DNA of 34,799 nt, taken from the NCBI GenBank assembly GCA_023261695.1, contig JAHFON010000009.1, forward strand, positions 1-34,799, read 5' to 3'. Source of the stretch: Candidatus Moraniibacteriota bacterium (GTDB lineage: Bacteria > Patescibacteriota > Minisyncoccia > Moranbacterales > UBA1568). The number at the start of each line of letters is the position of its first letter. The first letter of the stretch is position 1. The notes under the pieces are model-generated. The model made no database searches. It was not told the DNA's origin and saw only the letters and a program-made list of their open reading frames with translations. This document shows positions 27,008 through 34,799 of the stretch, piece after piece. The position numbers and the translations under genes are program-made.

Positions 27008-28069
27008 TTATAACACGCCTCCTATTTCCAAGGCCGCCAAACCGGGAAGTTTATGGCCGCTCAAATACTCCAGCATAGCTCCGCCTCCCGAAGACACAAA
27101 ACCGATTTTATCCATCACATTGGCTTTTTCCAAAACGGCCAGAGATTCCCCTCCGCCGATCAGCACAAAGGCTTCACTCTCAAGCATAGCCTGCAAAACC
27201 GCGCCGGTACCGACATCATACGGTTTCTCTTCAAACTTGCCCATTGGTCCGTTCCAAATTATTGTCTTGGCTGTCTTAATGATTTGAATATAATAGGCAA
27301 TCGTGTTCGGTCCGATGTCCAGACGCTTCGGGGAATCAAAATCTTGCGGCACCAGCACTTTTTCAGAGCAAGTAATTTTTTCGTCAATCATTTCATTGGC
27401 CACCTTGCCGCCTACCAAAACAGCATCGTAATTTTTTTCCAATTCTCGAATGAGCGGCAATTTTGTTTCAATTTTGGCGCCTCCGATTACGGCAATAGCC
27501 GGCCGCCGCGGCATCAGCCGCACTTGATCAAGCTTTTCTATTTCCCGCAAAACGCGAAATCCGGCGTAAGCCGGCAACAGCTTGGGCACTCCGACCACGG
27601 AAGCATGCGCGCGATGACAAACACTGAAGGCCTCATTAACAAATATGGAAAAAGGTTTGGCAAGAGCCCGGGCGAATTCCGGATCATTTGCTTCTTCCCC
27701 ATCATAAAAGCGCGTGTTTTCCAGAAGCAATAGCGTATTTTGAGATAAACTTGACAAAGCCGCTTCCACCCTCTCGCCTGTGCAATCCGGCACAAAAGTG
27801 ACAGGCTTTTGCAAAGCGCGTTCCACCGCCATGGTTATTTGTCCGACTGAAAATTTCTCGTTTCTCTTTCCATCGGGGCGTCCGAAATGCGTAAGCAGAG
27901 CGACCTTGACTCCGGGAAATGCGGAAATATAATTTATAGTTTCTTTGACAATATCCAAACGAAAATGTTCCTGAACTTCAGATACATTGTTCAGTTCCAC
28001 GTTGAAATCCACCCGTACGAGAACGCGCGCGTTTTTGAAATCAACTTGTTGGACATTTCGTAATTCCAT
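27008..28069 (-). CDS. pgk: Phosphoglycerate kinase
   Basis: VLVRVDFNVEL, LTHFGRPDG, VNEAFSVCHRAHAS, GGAKIETKLPLI, GGKVANEMI, WNGPMGKFE. Confidence 0.96.
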   Translation of the reverse strand: MELRNVQQVDFKNARVLVRVDFNVELNNVSEVQEHFRLDIVKETINYISAFPGVKVALLTHFGRPDGKRNEKFSVGQITMAVERALQKPVTFVPDCTGERVEAALSSLSQNTLLLLENTRFYDGEEANDPEFARALAKPFSIFVNEAFSVCHRAHASVVGVPKLLPAYAGFRVLREIEKLDQVRLMPRRPAIAVIGGAKIETKLPLIRELEKNYDAVLVGGKVANEMIDEKITCSEKVLVPQDFDSPKRLDIGPNTIAYYIQIIKTAKTIIWNGPMGKFEEKPYDVGTGAVLQAMLESEAFVLIGGGESLAVLEKANVMDKIGFVSSGGGAMLEYLSGHKLPGLAALEIGGVL

Positions 28070-28121
28070 ATATTTATACATCCAAAACAAAATACTCTGA
28101 TCAGGATGTTACGATATTATT

Positions 28122-29243
28122 TTATTTTCCAATGCCTATTCCCATACCAAAAATTCCAATGACCACTCCAATGAGAGCCGTCAGAGCGGTAAAAATCCAG
28201 GCGCGCATCACTATTTTCGGCTCCGGCCAGCCTTTAGCCTCAAAATGATGGTGAAGCGGGGCCGCCAGAAAAAATTTGCGGCCGAGAAAACGTTTACTCA
28301 ACAGCTGAATGGCGACACTGCCAGATTCCAAAACATAAATAAAAACAATGACAAAAAATACCGGCACGGAATTAGTCAGCATCGCGATCACGCCCAATGT
28401 GGTGCCGAGAGAAATCGCTCCGGTATCTCCCATAAAGAACCGCGCCGGATAAATATTGAACCACAGAAACGCCAATAAAGCGCCGGCAATAGCCGCGCAC
28501 AGCGAAGCTAAATCCATTTTATTTTGAGTAAAAGCCATCAGCGTGAAAGAACTGAAGGCGATCAAAAGCACGCCCCCATTCAAGCCATCCAAACCGTCGG
28601 TTTCGTTGGAAGAAATCGCCGAAAAAAGAATAACGAAAATGAAAAGCGGAATATACCACCAGCCGATGGCGAAATCGCCCACTGCCGGAATATGAATTTG
28701 ATCCCAACCGAGTTTGGAGTAAAACCACCAGGCGCCTACTCCAGCAATCACAAACAGCCACCAGAAACGGAACGCGAAGCGCATACCGCCGCCTTTGTTG
28801 TTGCCATAACCGCGCACGCTCATATAATCGTCCAGAAACCCCAAAGCACCGGCAGTGACCAACGCGAAAAGTGGCAACCAAACTTGAGAACGTTTGAAAA
28901 AATCCAAACGCGCGATGAAATTAGTATCGGTAAAAACCGCGATAAAAGGAAAAATATAATGCGAAGCAAGCGCAAGCAACAATACGGATACCCAGACAAT
29001 CACACCGCCCATCGTAGGCGTTCCCGCTTTACCGGCGTGTAACTTATTGATCACCGTAAGATGATCGCCATCCACGGACTTTTCTTTTATTTTGATGCCA
29101 AATTTGTATACGTATAATATATGCGTCCAAATCGGCGTCAACAAAAACGCCAATACAAAAGCCGTCAAACCAGTAGCGAGTATTTTGAGAGCGTTGATGA
29201 TGATGGGAATATTTTGTATCTGGGCTATTTGAATCGTTTCCAT
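28122..29243 (-). CDS. mraY: Phospho-N-acetylmuramoyl-pentapeptide-transferase
   Basis: KAGTPTMGGVIV, FLDDYMS, SNETDGLDGLNGG, FMGDTGAISLG, APLHHHFEAKGWPE. Confidence 0.96.
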   Translation of the reverse strand: METIQIAQIQNIPIIINALKILATGLTAFVLAFLLTPIWTHILYVYKFGIKIKEKSVDGDHLTVINKLHAGKAGTPTMGGVIVWVSVLLLALASHYIFPFIAVFTDTNFIARLDFFKRSQVWLPLFALVTAGALGFLDDYMSVRGYGNNKGGGMRFAFRFWWLFVIAGVGAWWFYSKLGWDQIHIPAVGDFAIGWWYIPLFIFVILFSAISSNETDGLDGLNGGVLLIAFSSFTLMAFTQNKMDLASLCAAIAGALLAFLWFNIYPARFFMGDTGAISLGTTLGVIAMLTNSVPVFFVIVFIYVLESGSVAIQLLSKRFLGRKFFLAAPLHHHFEAKGWPEPKIVMRAWIFTALTALIGVVIGIFGMGIGIGK

Positions 29244-29267
29244 AAATTATTCCTTCTACGTTGTAGA

Positions 29268-30308
29268 TTATCTCCAATCAATGGCGCTAAAACTCCAATC
29301 AAACATCGAACGAATAGACTGCCAACGGTCCGGATCATTCAGCACAACCGCGATAATCTTGTGATTTTGATTTTGATCGCTAGCCACAGCTAAAAGCGAA
29401 TAACCGGAGAGCGGCGTGAATCCAGTTTTGGTCCCGATTAAATTCGGCAATTGACCCAGTAACTGATCGGTATTGAAAATCTCGTGGGTATATTTGCCGT
29501 CATCAGAAACAACAAATGTTTTTTCCGAACGCATAATATTCCAAAGAATAGCATATTTGAGAGCCTGCTTTGTAAATTGCGCCACGTCCCGCGCTGAAGA
29601 ATAACATTCGTTTTCCCGTCCGTCCAATTCCAAGCCTGACGGCGTGCAAAAATGCGTATTTTGCAAACCCAGTTTTTGAGCGCGCTCGTTCATCATATTC
29701 ACAAAACCCACCTGCGTTCCGCCGATATGCTTGCCAAGCGCGATGGCCGCATCATTAGCGCTGTTCATCAGCATCGCTTTCAAAAGATTGCGCGCGCTTA
29801 TTCGCTCTCCTACTTTCAACCGTTCCCCGTTGCAAAATCCAGAACGCGGACAACCAACTCGCGTGCCTTCGGTATATACCGCCTCCTCGTCAATCGTCAC
29901 CAGTTCGTCTAAATTTTTCAACTTTTCAACCACCAACGTCGCAGTAAATAATTTGGTGAGCGAGGCGATCTGTCGCCGTTGATCGGCGTTATTTTCATAC
30001 AACACGTCTCCGGAATCAGCATCCAAAATAGTTGTGGCGTGCGCCGTAGAAATACTTAAGCGCGGCGCGTAAGCACGTAATTCCGGACGAAAGCCAGTCG
30101 TCAAACTGCGATCTTCAAACACAAATGGCGCGTTTAACAGATTATCCGAAATATTTGAAGTTCCGGAAAAACGATCTTCAGCCGGCTCAAAAAAACTAAA
30201 AATATTCTCGCCGCGCGCAGAAAAATTCGCGCCCCGCTCAATCACAAAGTAGTAAGCCGCGATCACGGCTATGCTAAAAACTATCAGTTTGCGCCTTTGT
30301 TTAGTCAT
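29268..30308 (-). CDS. D-alanyl-D-alanine carboxypeptidase (S11 family)
   Basis: SxxK in IASLTKLFTA; SxN in MNSANDAAIAL; KTG in IGTKTGFTPLSGYSL; ATGACTAA overlap with scpB. Confidence 0.92.
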   Translation of the reverse strand: MTKQRRKLIVFSIAVIAAYYFVIERGANFSARGENIFSFFEPAEDRFSGTSNISDNLLNAPFVFEDRSLTTGFRPELRAYAPRLSISTAHATTILDADSGDVLYENNADQRRQIASLTKLFTATLVVEKLKNLDELVTIDEEAVYTEGTRVGCPRSGFCNGERLKVGERISARNLLKAMLMNSANDAAIALGKHIGGTQVGFVNMMNERAQKLGLQNTHFCTPSGLELDGRENECYSSARDVAQFTKQALKYAILWNIMRSEKTFVVSDDGKYTHEIFNTDQLLGQLPNLIGTKTGFTPLSGYSLLAVASDQNQNHKIIAVVLNDPDRWQSIRSMFDWSFSAIDWR

Positions 30309-30870
30309 CTTGTTTTTTAATATCTTCCGTCAACAATGTCTTCAGCAGTTGATCTTGAGAAAATGTCGCGTAATCCGGTAATTCCGCGACGTTCTTTAGT
30401 CCGAGAGATTGAAGAAATTTGAAAGTGGGAAAATAAACATAACCGCGCGCATCTTCCGGATTGCCCTGGCGTTCAATCAGATCACGCAACAACAAATTAC
30501 GCAAAGTGAAACTGCAATTAACTCCGCGAATAGCTTCTATCTCAACGCGCGGAATCGGCGAAAGGTAAGCGATAATTGACAGCACCTCCAAAGCCGCTTT
30601 GCTCAAATCTTCTTTCAACACGCTTTTGGTCAACGCCTCGACAAATTCCGCGTTTTCTGATTTTGTCGCAAGCGTGACTTTTTGGTCTTTGACAATCAGC
30701 ATTAAACCGTGCTCCGCATCGCGCTCGTATTTTTCCGCAAGCGCTTGGACACAAGCCTCTATTTCGTCGTTATTTATTTTCAGTATTTTCGCCAAACGTC
30801 CGAAAGCTAGCGGTTCGCCACTGATAAAAAGCAGGGATTCCAAAACTGATATTTGGCGCGCGGATGTCAT
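30301..30870 (-). CDS. scpB: Segregation and condensation protein B
   Basis: LESLLFISGEPLAFGRLAKIL; AALEVLSIIAYLSPIPRVEIEAIRGVN; L.RDLIERQGNPEDARGYVYFPTFKFLQSLGL. Confidence 0.93.
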   Translation of the reverse strand: MTSARQISVLESLLFISGEPLAFGRLAKILKINNDEIEACVQALAEKYERDAEHGLMLIVKDQKVTLATKSENAEFVEALTKSVLKEDLSKAALEVLSIIAYLSPIPRVEIEAIRGVNCSFTLRNLLLRDLIERQGNPEDARGYVYFPTFKFLQSLGLKNVAELPDYATFSQDQLLKTLLTEDIKKQDD

Positions 30871-30872
30871 AA

Positions 30873-31586
30873 TCAAATTCTTTTAATGCGAATATCACTA
30901 AAAAATCGCGTTTGCTCAACAAGAATAATTCTCTGTTTCACCATTTCCAGCACCGCCAGAAATGAAACAATAATCTCCACGCGATCGGCCGCCAGACGAA
31001 CCAGCTCGGAAAAAGACGCTTCTACGCGTTTCGCGAGCGTCTGTTGAAAAGAAAAAATTTTCTCTTCCAGAGTAATCACAGCGCGTATTTCTTTCTCCGG
31101 CAAATCTTCCAATACCGGTATTTCTCCCAAAACATCGGCAAAATGCGCGGAGAGCGAAGCGGTCGTCAAATCTTCCGGCGGATAAAAAACCGCACGCGTT
31201 CCCAAAAAACTCTTGCGGCTATAAGCCGCGCCCACTTGTCCGAACAGTACGCCCAATTTTGCCGCGACCTCGCGAAAACGCTTGTATTCGACAAGCCGTA
31301 ATTCCAAATCATCTATAGATGCCTCTTCTTCATCGCTAAATTCCAAAATAGGCAAAAGCGCGCGCGACTTAATGAGTATCAGACGCGCCGCGATAGTCAG
31401 AAACGAGGCGAGATTCTCTAATGAAATGGATTCATTCTGGCGCAGGTATTCCAAGTACTGATCAGCTACCTTGGCCAGACTCAAACGCGTGATGTCCAAT
31501 TCCTCATTCTCAATCAGAGACAACAAAAGATCCATCGGCCCTTCAAATTGTTCCAAATGGGTGTGATAAACCATAGCAAAACACAA
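30873..31586 (-). CDS. scpA: Segregation and condensation protein A
   Basis: LEQFEGPMDLLLSLIENEELDITRLSLAKVADQYLEYL; FLTIAARLILIKSRALLP; VSFLAVLEMVKQR. Likely start MVYHTHLEQFEG at 31574. Confidence 0.94.
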   Translation of the reverse strand: MCFAMVYHTHLEQFEGPMDLLLSLIENEELDITRLSLAKVADQYLEYLRQNESISLENLASFLTIAARLILIKSRALLPILEFSDEEEASIDDLELRLVEYKRFREVAAKLGVLFGQVGAAYSRKSFLGTRAVFYPPEDLTTASLSAHFADVLGEIPVLEDLPEKEIRAVITLEEKIFSFQQTLAKRVEASFSELVRLAADRVEIIVSFLAVLEMVKQRIILVEQTRFFSDIRIKRI

Positions 31587-31609
31587 GTGAGTAATCTACT
31601 TTCTCACTT
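31585..31609 (-). promoter_or_regulatory. 7 bp inverted repeat (11 nt spacer) at the scpA 5' leader/start
   Basis: aagtgag-taatctacttt-ctcactt immediately downstream of the predicted -10. Confidence 0.45.
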
Positions 31610-31610
31610 A

Positions 31611-31639
31611 AGAATAGCATTTTTGGCCTAATTCGCCAA
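31611..31639 (-). promoter_or_regulatory. Predicted promoter upstream of scpA: TTGGCG-N17-TATTCT with TGC extended -10
   Basis: Minus strand TTGGCG AATTAGGCCAAAAATGC TATTCT; -35 at 31634-31639, -10 at 31611-31616. Confidence 0.5.
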
Positions 31640-31666
31640 ATGATTCCTTTTTTATCTTTACTTCGT

Positions 31667-31692
31667 AAAAAAGTCCAACCTAAACAGGTCGG
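31667..31692 (-). terminator. Candidate intrinsic terminator downstream of the AAA+ ATPase gene
   Basis: Minus strand CCGACCT-GTTT-AGGTTGG-ACTTTTTT: 7 bp stem (one G:U), 4 nt loop, T6 tract. Confidence 0.65.
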
Positions 31693-31759
31693 CACGATGA
31701 CTGATACAGGCGGGTTTTCAAAATCAAAAAACACCTTTTGTACATTTCACTCATACGAT

Positions 31760-33073
31760 CTACTCTTCTGTCAAAAGCCACTTCCAAAGAGGAATGAAAG
31801 TCACTGTGCCATATTCATATCTTTCGGTGCCTTCAAATTCTTCTGTAATGACAAAGATGCGCTCCGGCTTCAGCCTCTTGGCCGCCTTCGCAATTGCACG
31901 CATCTCACGCTTTTTCGTATCCCCGATGAAATCTCCCGCGCAGACCTGAACGATCTCTCTGATATGATTCCCACTTTTCACGACGAAATCAACCTCTTTC
32001 CCTTCCACACCCGACTGCTCATCTTTCCAATAGAAAAATTCCAATTCAGGCATATTTATCTTCCTTCGCAGATATTCCAAATAGACTATGTTCTCCGCGA
32101 CTCTGCCAAAGTCATCGCTCATCCTGAACCCGACCGCCCCGGCCAGGACGGCATCGATAGAATAGATCTTCCTTGGACTTTTCTGCTGCGCCTTTATTCC
32201 AAGCGAGAACCGCTTCAGAAGAAATAGCAGATATGACTGCTCAAAATATGAAATAAATTTCTCCACCGTGTCCGGAGACAATTTCAGAAATTTTGCCGCA
32301 GAATTGAACGTCATCGATTTCGCGATGTTGCTCATATAAAAATTGAGCAATGCCTTCAGCTCTTCGACCTTCCTCACCTTGAAACGTTTCACGAGATCTT
32401 TCTCGAGAATGTCATCATAGTAGGCAAGAAACCATTCGCGCGCACTATCCCGCAGCAGCGCCAACGCCGGAAACGACCCTTTCGTAAGATACTCGCGCAG
32501 ATATCCCCTTACCGCAGAAACCGATAGCTCCGACGGATTCACTCCTTTGAAATCCAGAAACTCTCCAAAAGACAGGGGGTATACTATCATATCCAAATGC
32601 CTTCCCGTCAGAACCGTGCCCAATTCACGACTGAGCAATTTCGCATTGGAGCCGGATATAACCAAAGTGGCTTTGCTCAATTCATGTGCCGCCCGAACCC
32701 ATTTCTCCCAACCCTCGACCTCTTGGATTTCATCAAGAAAGATATAGAGCTTCTTGTCCGGTCGCAGGTATTCCTGATACGTTTCGAAGATCTCATCCAA
32801 AAGCCGGGTATCACGTCCTAGCCAACGCGGGTCTTCAAAATTGACGAACAGGATATTTTTCTTATCCGCTCCATTTTTCACCAGTTCGGAAGCAAGCTGT
32901 TTCATCAAAAAAGATTTCCCGCTCCGCCTCGCCCCCGTAATCACGAGAACCTGCCCGGAATCAACATAATTCCGCATTTTCCCCAAATAAAACGGTCTCA
33001 AAACACCCTCTTCCCATTGGGTTTTCCAAAGATTCCAATCCTCTAAAACAGCCATTATTTCAACTTTATTCAT
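31760..33073 (-). CDS. AAA+ ATPase with DUF4143-like C-terminal domain (COG1373-type)
   Basis: VLVITGARRSGKSFLMKQLA (Walker A), LYIFLDEIQEVEGWEKWVRA (Walker B), VISGSNAKLLSRELGTVLTGRHL, KEVDFVVKSG. Confidence 0.9.
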   Translation of the reverse strand: MNKVEIMAVLEDWNLWKTQWEEGVLRPFYLGKMRNYVDSGQVLVITGARRSGKSFLMKQLASELVKNGADKKNILFVNFEDPRWLGRDTRLLDEIFETYQEYLRPDKKLYIFLDEIQEVEGWEKWVRAAHELSKATLVISGSNAKLLSRELGTVLTGRHLDMIVYPLSFGEFLDFKGVNPSELSVSAVRGYLREYLTKGSFPALALLRDSAREWFLAYYDDILEKDLVKRFKVRKVEELKALLNFYMSNIAKSMTFNSAAKFLKLSPDTVEKFISYFEQSYLLFLLKRFSLGIKAQQKSPRKIYSIDAVLAGAVGFRMSDDFGRVAENIVYLEYLRRKINMPELEFFYWKDEQSGVEGKEVDFVVKSGNHIREIVQVCAGDFIGDTKKREMRAIAKAAKRLKPERIFVITEEFEGTERYEYGTVTFIPLWKWLLTEE

Positions 33074-33078
33074 ATATA

Positions 33079-33094
33079 GTATAAACTTTTATAC
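33079..33094 (-). promoter_or_regulatory. 16 bp near-perfect palindrome in the AAA+ gene leader; candidate operator
   Basis: gtataaa-ct-tttatac, 5 nt upstream of the ATG at 33073. Confidence 0.55.
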
Positions 33095-33111
33095 AATTGT
33101 TTCTACTATGA

Positions 33112-33140
33112 ATAATATACTAGGGAAAAACATGTGTCAA
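33112..33140 (-). promoter_or_regulatory. Predicted sigma70-type promoter of the AAA+ gene: TTGACA-N17-TATTAT
   Basis: Minus strand TTGACA CATGTTTTTCCCTAGTA TATTAT; the -35 overlaps the stop codon of the upstream gene. Confidence 0.6.
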
Positions 33141-34799
33141 AACTCCATTTCTTTGTTGCAAACTTTTCTTCTCCGTTGCACAAAACCGTAACCAAGATAT
33201 CCCAAACACAAAATTAGTGTTGTGGCGGAAATAATCAGGCCGAGGTAGAAATAGGATTGAGGTTTGAAGTAAAGAGTTAATTCAATATCTATGCTCCCAT
33301 CAGGATTTTCTTTGTAGCGGTCTTTGGGAAAGTGATTTCGAATATATTCTGAGGTAATATCCCATCTATTAAACAATCCGTTCAACAGTTTATGGGTGTC
33401 TGAAAAAGAGCCCCTACCCCATAAATATACCATTTCATCCCCCTGATAAAATTTTCCTAATGTAGCACATTCTCTGCTTGTCGTAACATCATCAGAAGTT
33501 TCAAAAATATTGTTTTTATTTCCAATAGTATTCTCATTTATGATCGCACAATAAGTCGGCTGATTATTCTTTTCTAAATAAAGCTGCCAACTTCTATCAA
33601 ATGTGTATAGAAAATTCAGGTTAACACTTTTTTTCAGATTCCTTATATTTATTTGATATCTAGTAGGATTAATCTTGTAAAAATCTACTTCTGATTCTTT
33701 GTTGGTGTTAGACAAAAATATCTTCGGTAATATATATGGCTTCTTAATTTCATATACATCTAACTTGCCAAAAACGGCTTTATTAAAATATGTATCAGAA
33801 TATTCATAGTCAGTAACATTATTGATATCTCTCTGATGATAGATATGAGTAGCCCCCACTTTTTGAAATAAAATTAAATCTTGATCATTTTTTTTCAAAC
33901 CATCAAAAAAATTATTCAAATAACTAAAGGCTAGACCACCGCCATTACTAAATAAATCAACTATTGGTAATGGAGAGATAGATTTTAATATATTACTAGA
34001 ATTTGAACGCAAGTTTCTATCATCGAATTGATATGAAGTGCCATTAACTGCAGAATCCAGTATTACCGCTCTTTTATTCTGAGCCCCTGGTATATCCCTA
34101 TATGCATCGGCAAATTGAAAATAATATTCTGGCACGTCGTATGCCCTTAATAACTCGTCGTGTGCCCATGGCAAGAGATAAGAAATAAAAAATAGTATAA
34201 TAACAATTTTGCTTATTTTTGATTTTGTATTTATTAAAATATTTGCCGATAAAATTATAAAAATAAAATAAGGTATAATCATCCATTTTAGTGGATCTCG
34301 GAACATTTTAAAAAACACAGTTTTTTCTATTAATAAAGGGTATAAATCGGAAAATGGTTTATTGAACCCTTTACTGAAAAATAAAAAAATAAAAAATAAT
34401 GTAACCAAGGCAAATGTATTTATCGCTATTTTATTCTTTTGCTTTCTTGAAAAGCTTGAAAAGAACGAGTGGCTTAATACTAGGATGATAGTAATATAAG
34501 AAACTATGACGATATAATTACTTCCAAGATAATTAATAAAAAATGAATTATCGTTGTTCTGTTTTTTTATCAAATCAAGATTTGGAGTTAACTTAAATAA
34601 CTGATCTAGAGTATACCGACCGGAGATGCCCTCTAGAAAATTGCCGAACACGTCCTCGCTTGCCTTGGAGTTTATTGTTTCAAAAAAGTGTTGGGGTGGC
34701 GCAAAAAAGGCTGAATAGCCAAATGGAATAAGCCAATACGCATTGGACAGCGCGAAAACAACCATAAAAAATAGAATGGGAGTTATCTTTAAGCGAATA
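33137..34799 (-). CDS. Polytopic membrane protein (YfhO/arabinofuranosyltransferase-like layout, family uncertain), 5'-truncated by window edge
   Basis: Reading frame remains open to the window end (IRLKITPILFFMVVFALSNAY...); many TM helices plus C-terminal beta-rich segment and final TM. Confidence 0.6.
   Translation of the reverse strand, partial: IRLKITPILFFMVVFALSNAYWLIPFGYSAFFAPPQHFFETINSKASEDVFGNFLEGISGRYTLDQLFKLTPNLDLIKKQNNDNSFFINYLGSNYIVIVSYITIILVLSHSFFSSFSRKQKNKIAINTFALVTLFFIFLFFSKGFNKPFSDLYPLLIEKTVFFKMFRDPLKWMIIPYFIFIILSANILINTKSKISKIVIILFFISYLLPWAHDELLRAYDVPEYYFQFADAYRDIPGAQNKRAVILDSAVNGTSYQFDDRNLRSNSSNILKSISPLPIVDLFSNGGGLAFSYLNNFFDGLKKNDQDLILFQKVGATHIYHQRDINNVTDYEYSDTYFNKAVFGKLDVYEIKKPYILPKIFLSNTNKESEVDFYKINPTRYQINIRNLKKSVNLNFLYTFDRSWQLYLEKNNQPTYCAIINENTIGNKNNIFETSDDVTTSRECATLGKFYQGDEMVYLWGRGSFSDTHKLLNGLFNRWDITSEYIRNHFPKDRYKENPDGSIDIELTLYFKPQSYFYLGLIISATTLILCLGYLGYGFVQRRRKVCNKEMEF

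Noticed and set aside
27053-27733. 226 aa plus-strand ORF opposite pgk
   Set aside because: Shadow ORF of a conserved housekeeping gene.
31640-32227. 195 aa plus-strand ORF opposite the AAA+ ATPase 3' end
   Set aside because: Mostly antisense to a well-supported CDS; contains the terminator region.
1-34799. tRNA genes, rRNA genes or CRISPR arrays
   Set aside because: No convincing T-loop/anticodon architecture, rRNA-like sequence or regularly spaced repeats seen by eye; a tRNAscan/CRISPR search would be needed to exclude them formally.

Overview
A 34.8 kb chromosomal window from a compact bacterial genome. Gene content and packing suggest a Patescibacteria/CPR-type organism, but this is inference. 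Most of the window is a large surface-glycan region. A plus-strand operon (1-10699) carries a nucleotide-sugar dehydrogenase, GT2, two GT4s, a large membrane protein, a divergent RtcB-like RNA ligase homologue, a thymidylate-kinase-like P-loop protein and a flippase. It converges on a minus-strand block (10696-20150) with a GlmU-like UDP-GlcNAc pyrophosphorylase, a class II Fic protein, an HAS/NodC/PgaC-like processive GT2, a polysaccharide deacetylase fused to a ConA-like domain, a second ConA-like protein and two GT39-type membrane proteins. A third GT39 gene, an AglD/LPG-synthase-like flippase and another GT4 follow. After that comes a conserved minus-strand core cluster (pfkB-type kinase, eno, pgk, mraY, D,D-carboxypeptidase, scpB, scpA), an AAA+/DUF4143-type ATPase and a truncated AT-rich membrane protein. 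The most interesting observations are: (1) the RtcB-like + TMK-like pair embedded with 3-4 nt spacing in a glycan operon; (2) a fic gene inserted exactly at the 5' end of the glmU-like gene, bracketed by a ~35 bp imperfect direct repeat whose mismatches are all synonymous in the glmU frame, and carrying its own promoter/palindrome; (3) a G9 tract in the exopolysaccharide synthase gene (possible phase variation); (4) a nearly invariant T at -1 and A/T-rich start-codon context with few Shine-Dalgarno motifs. No tRNA, rRNA or CRISPR array was recognised. All calls come from reading the sequence and supplied translations; no database search was run.
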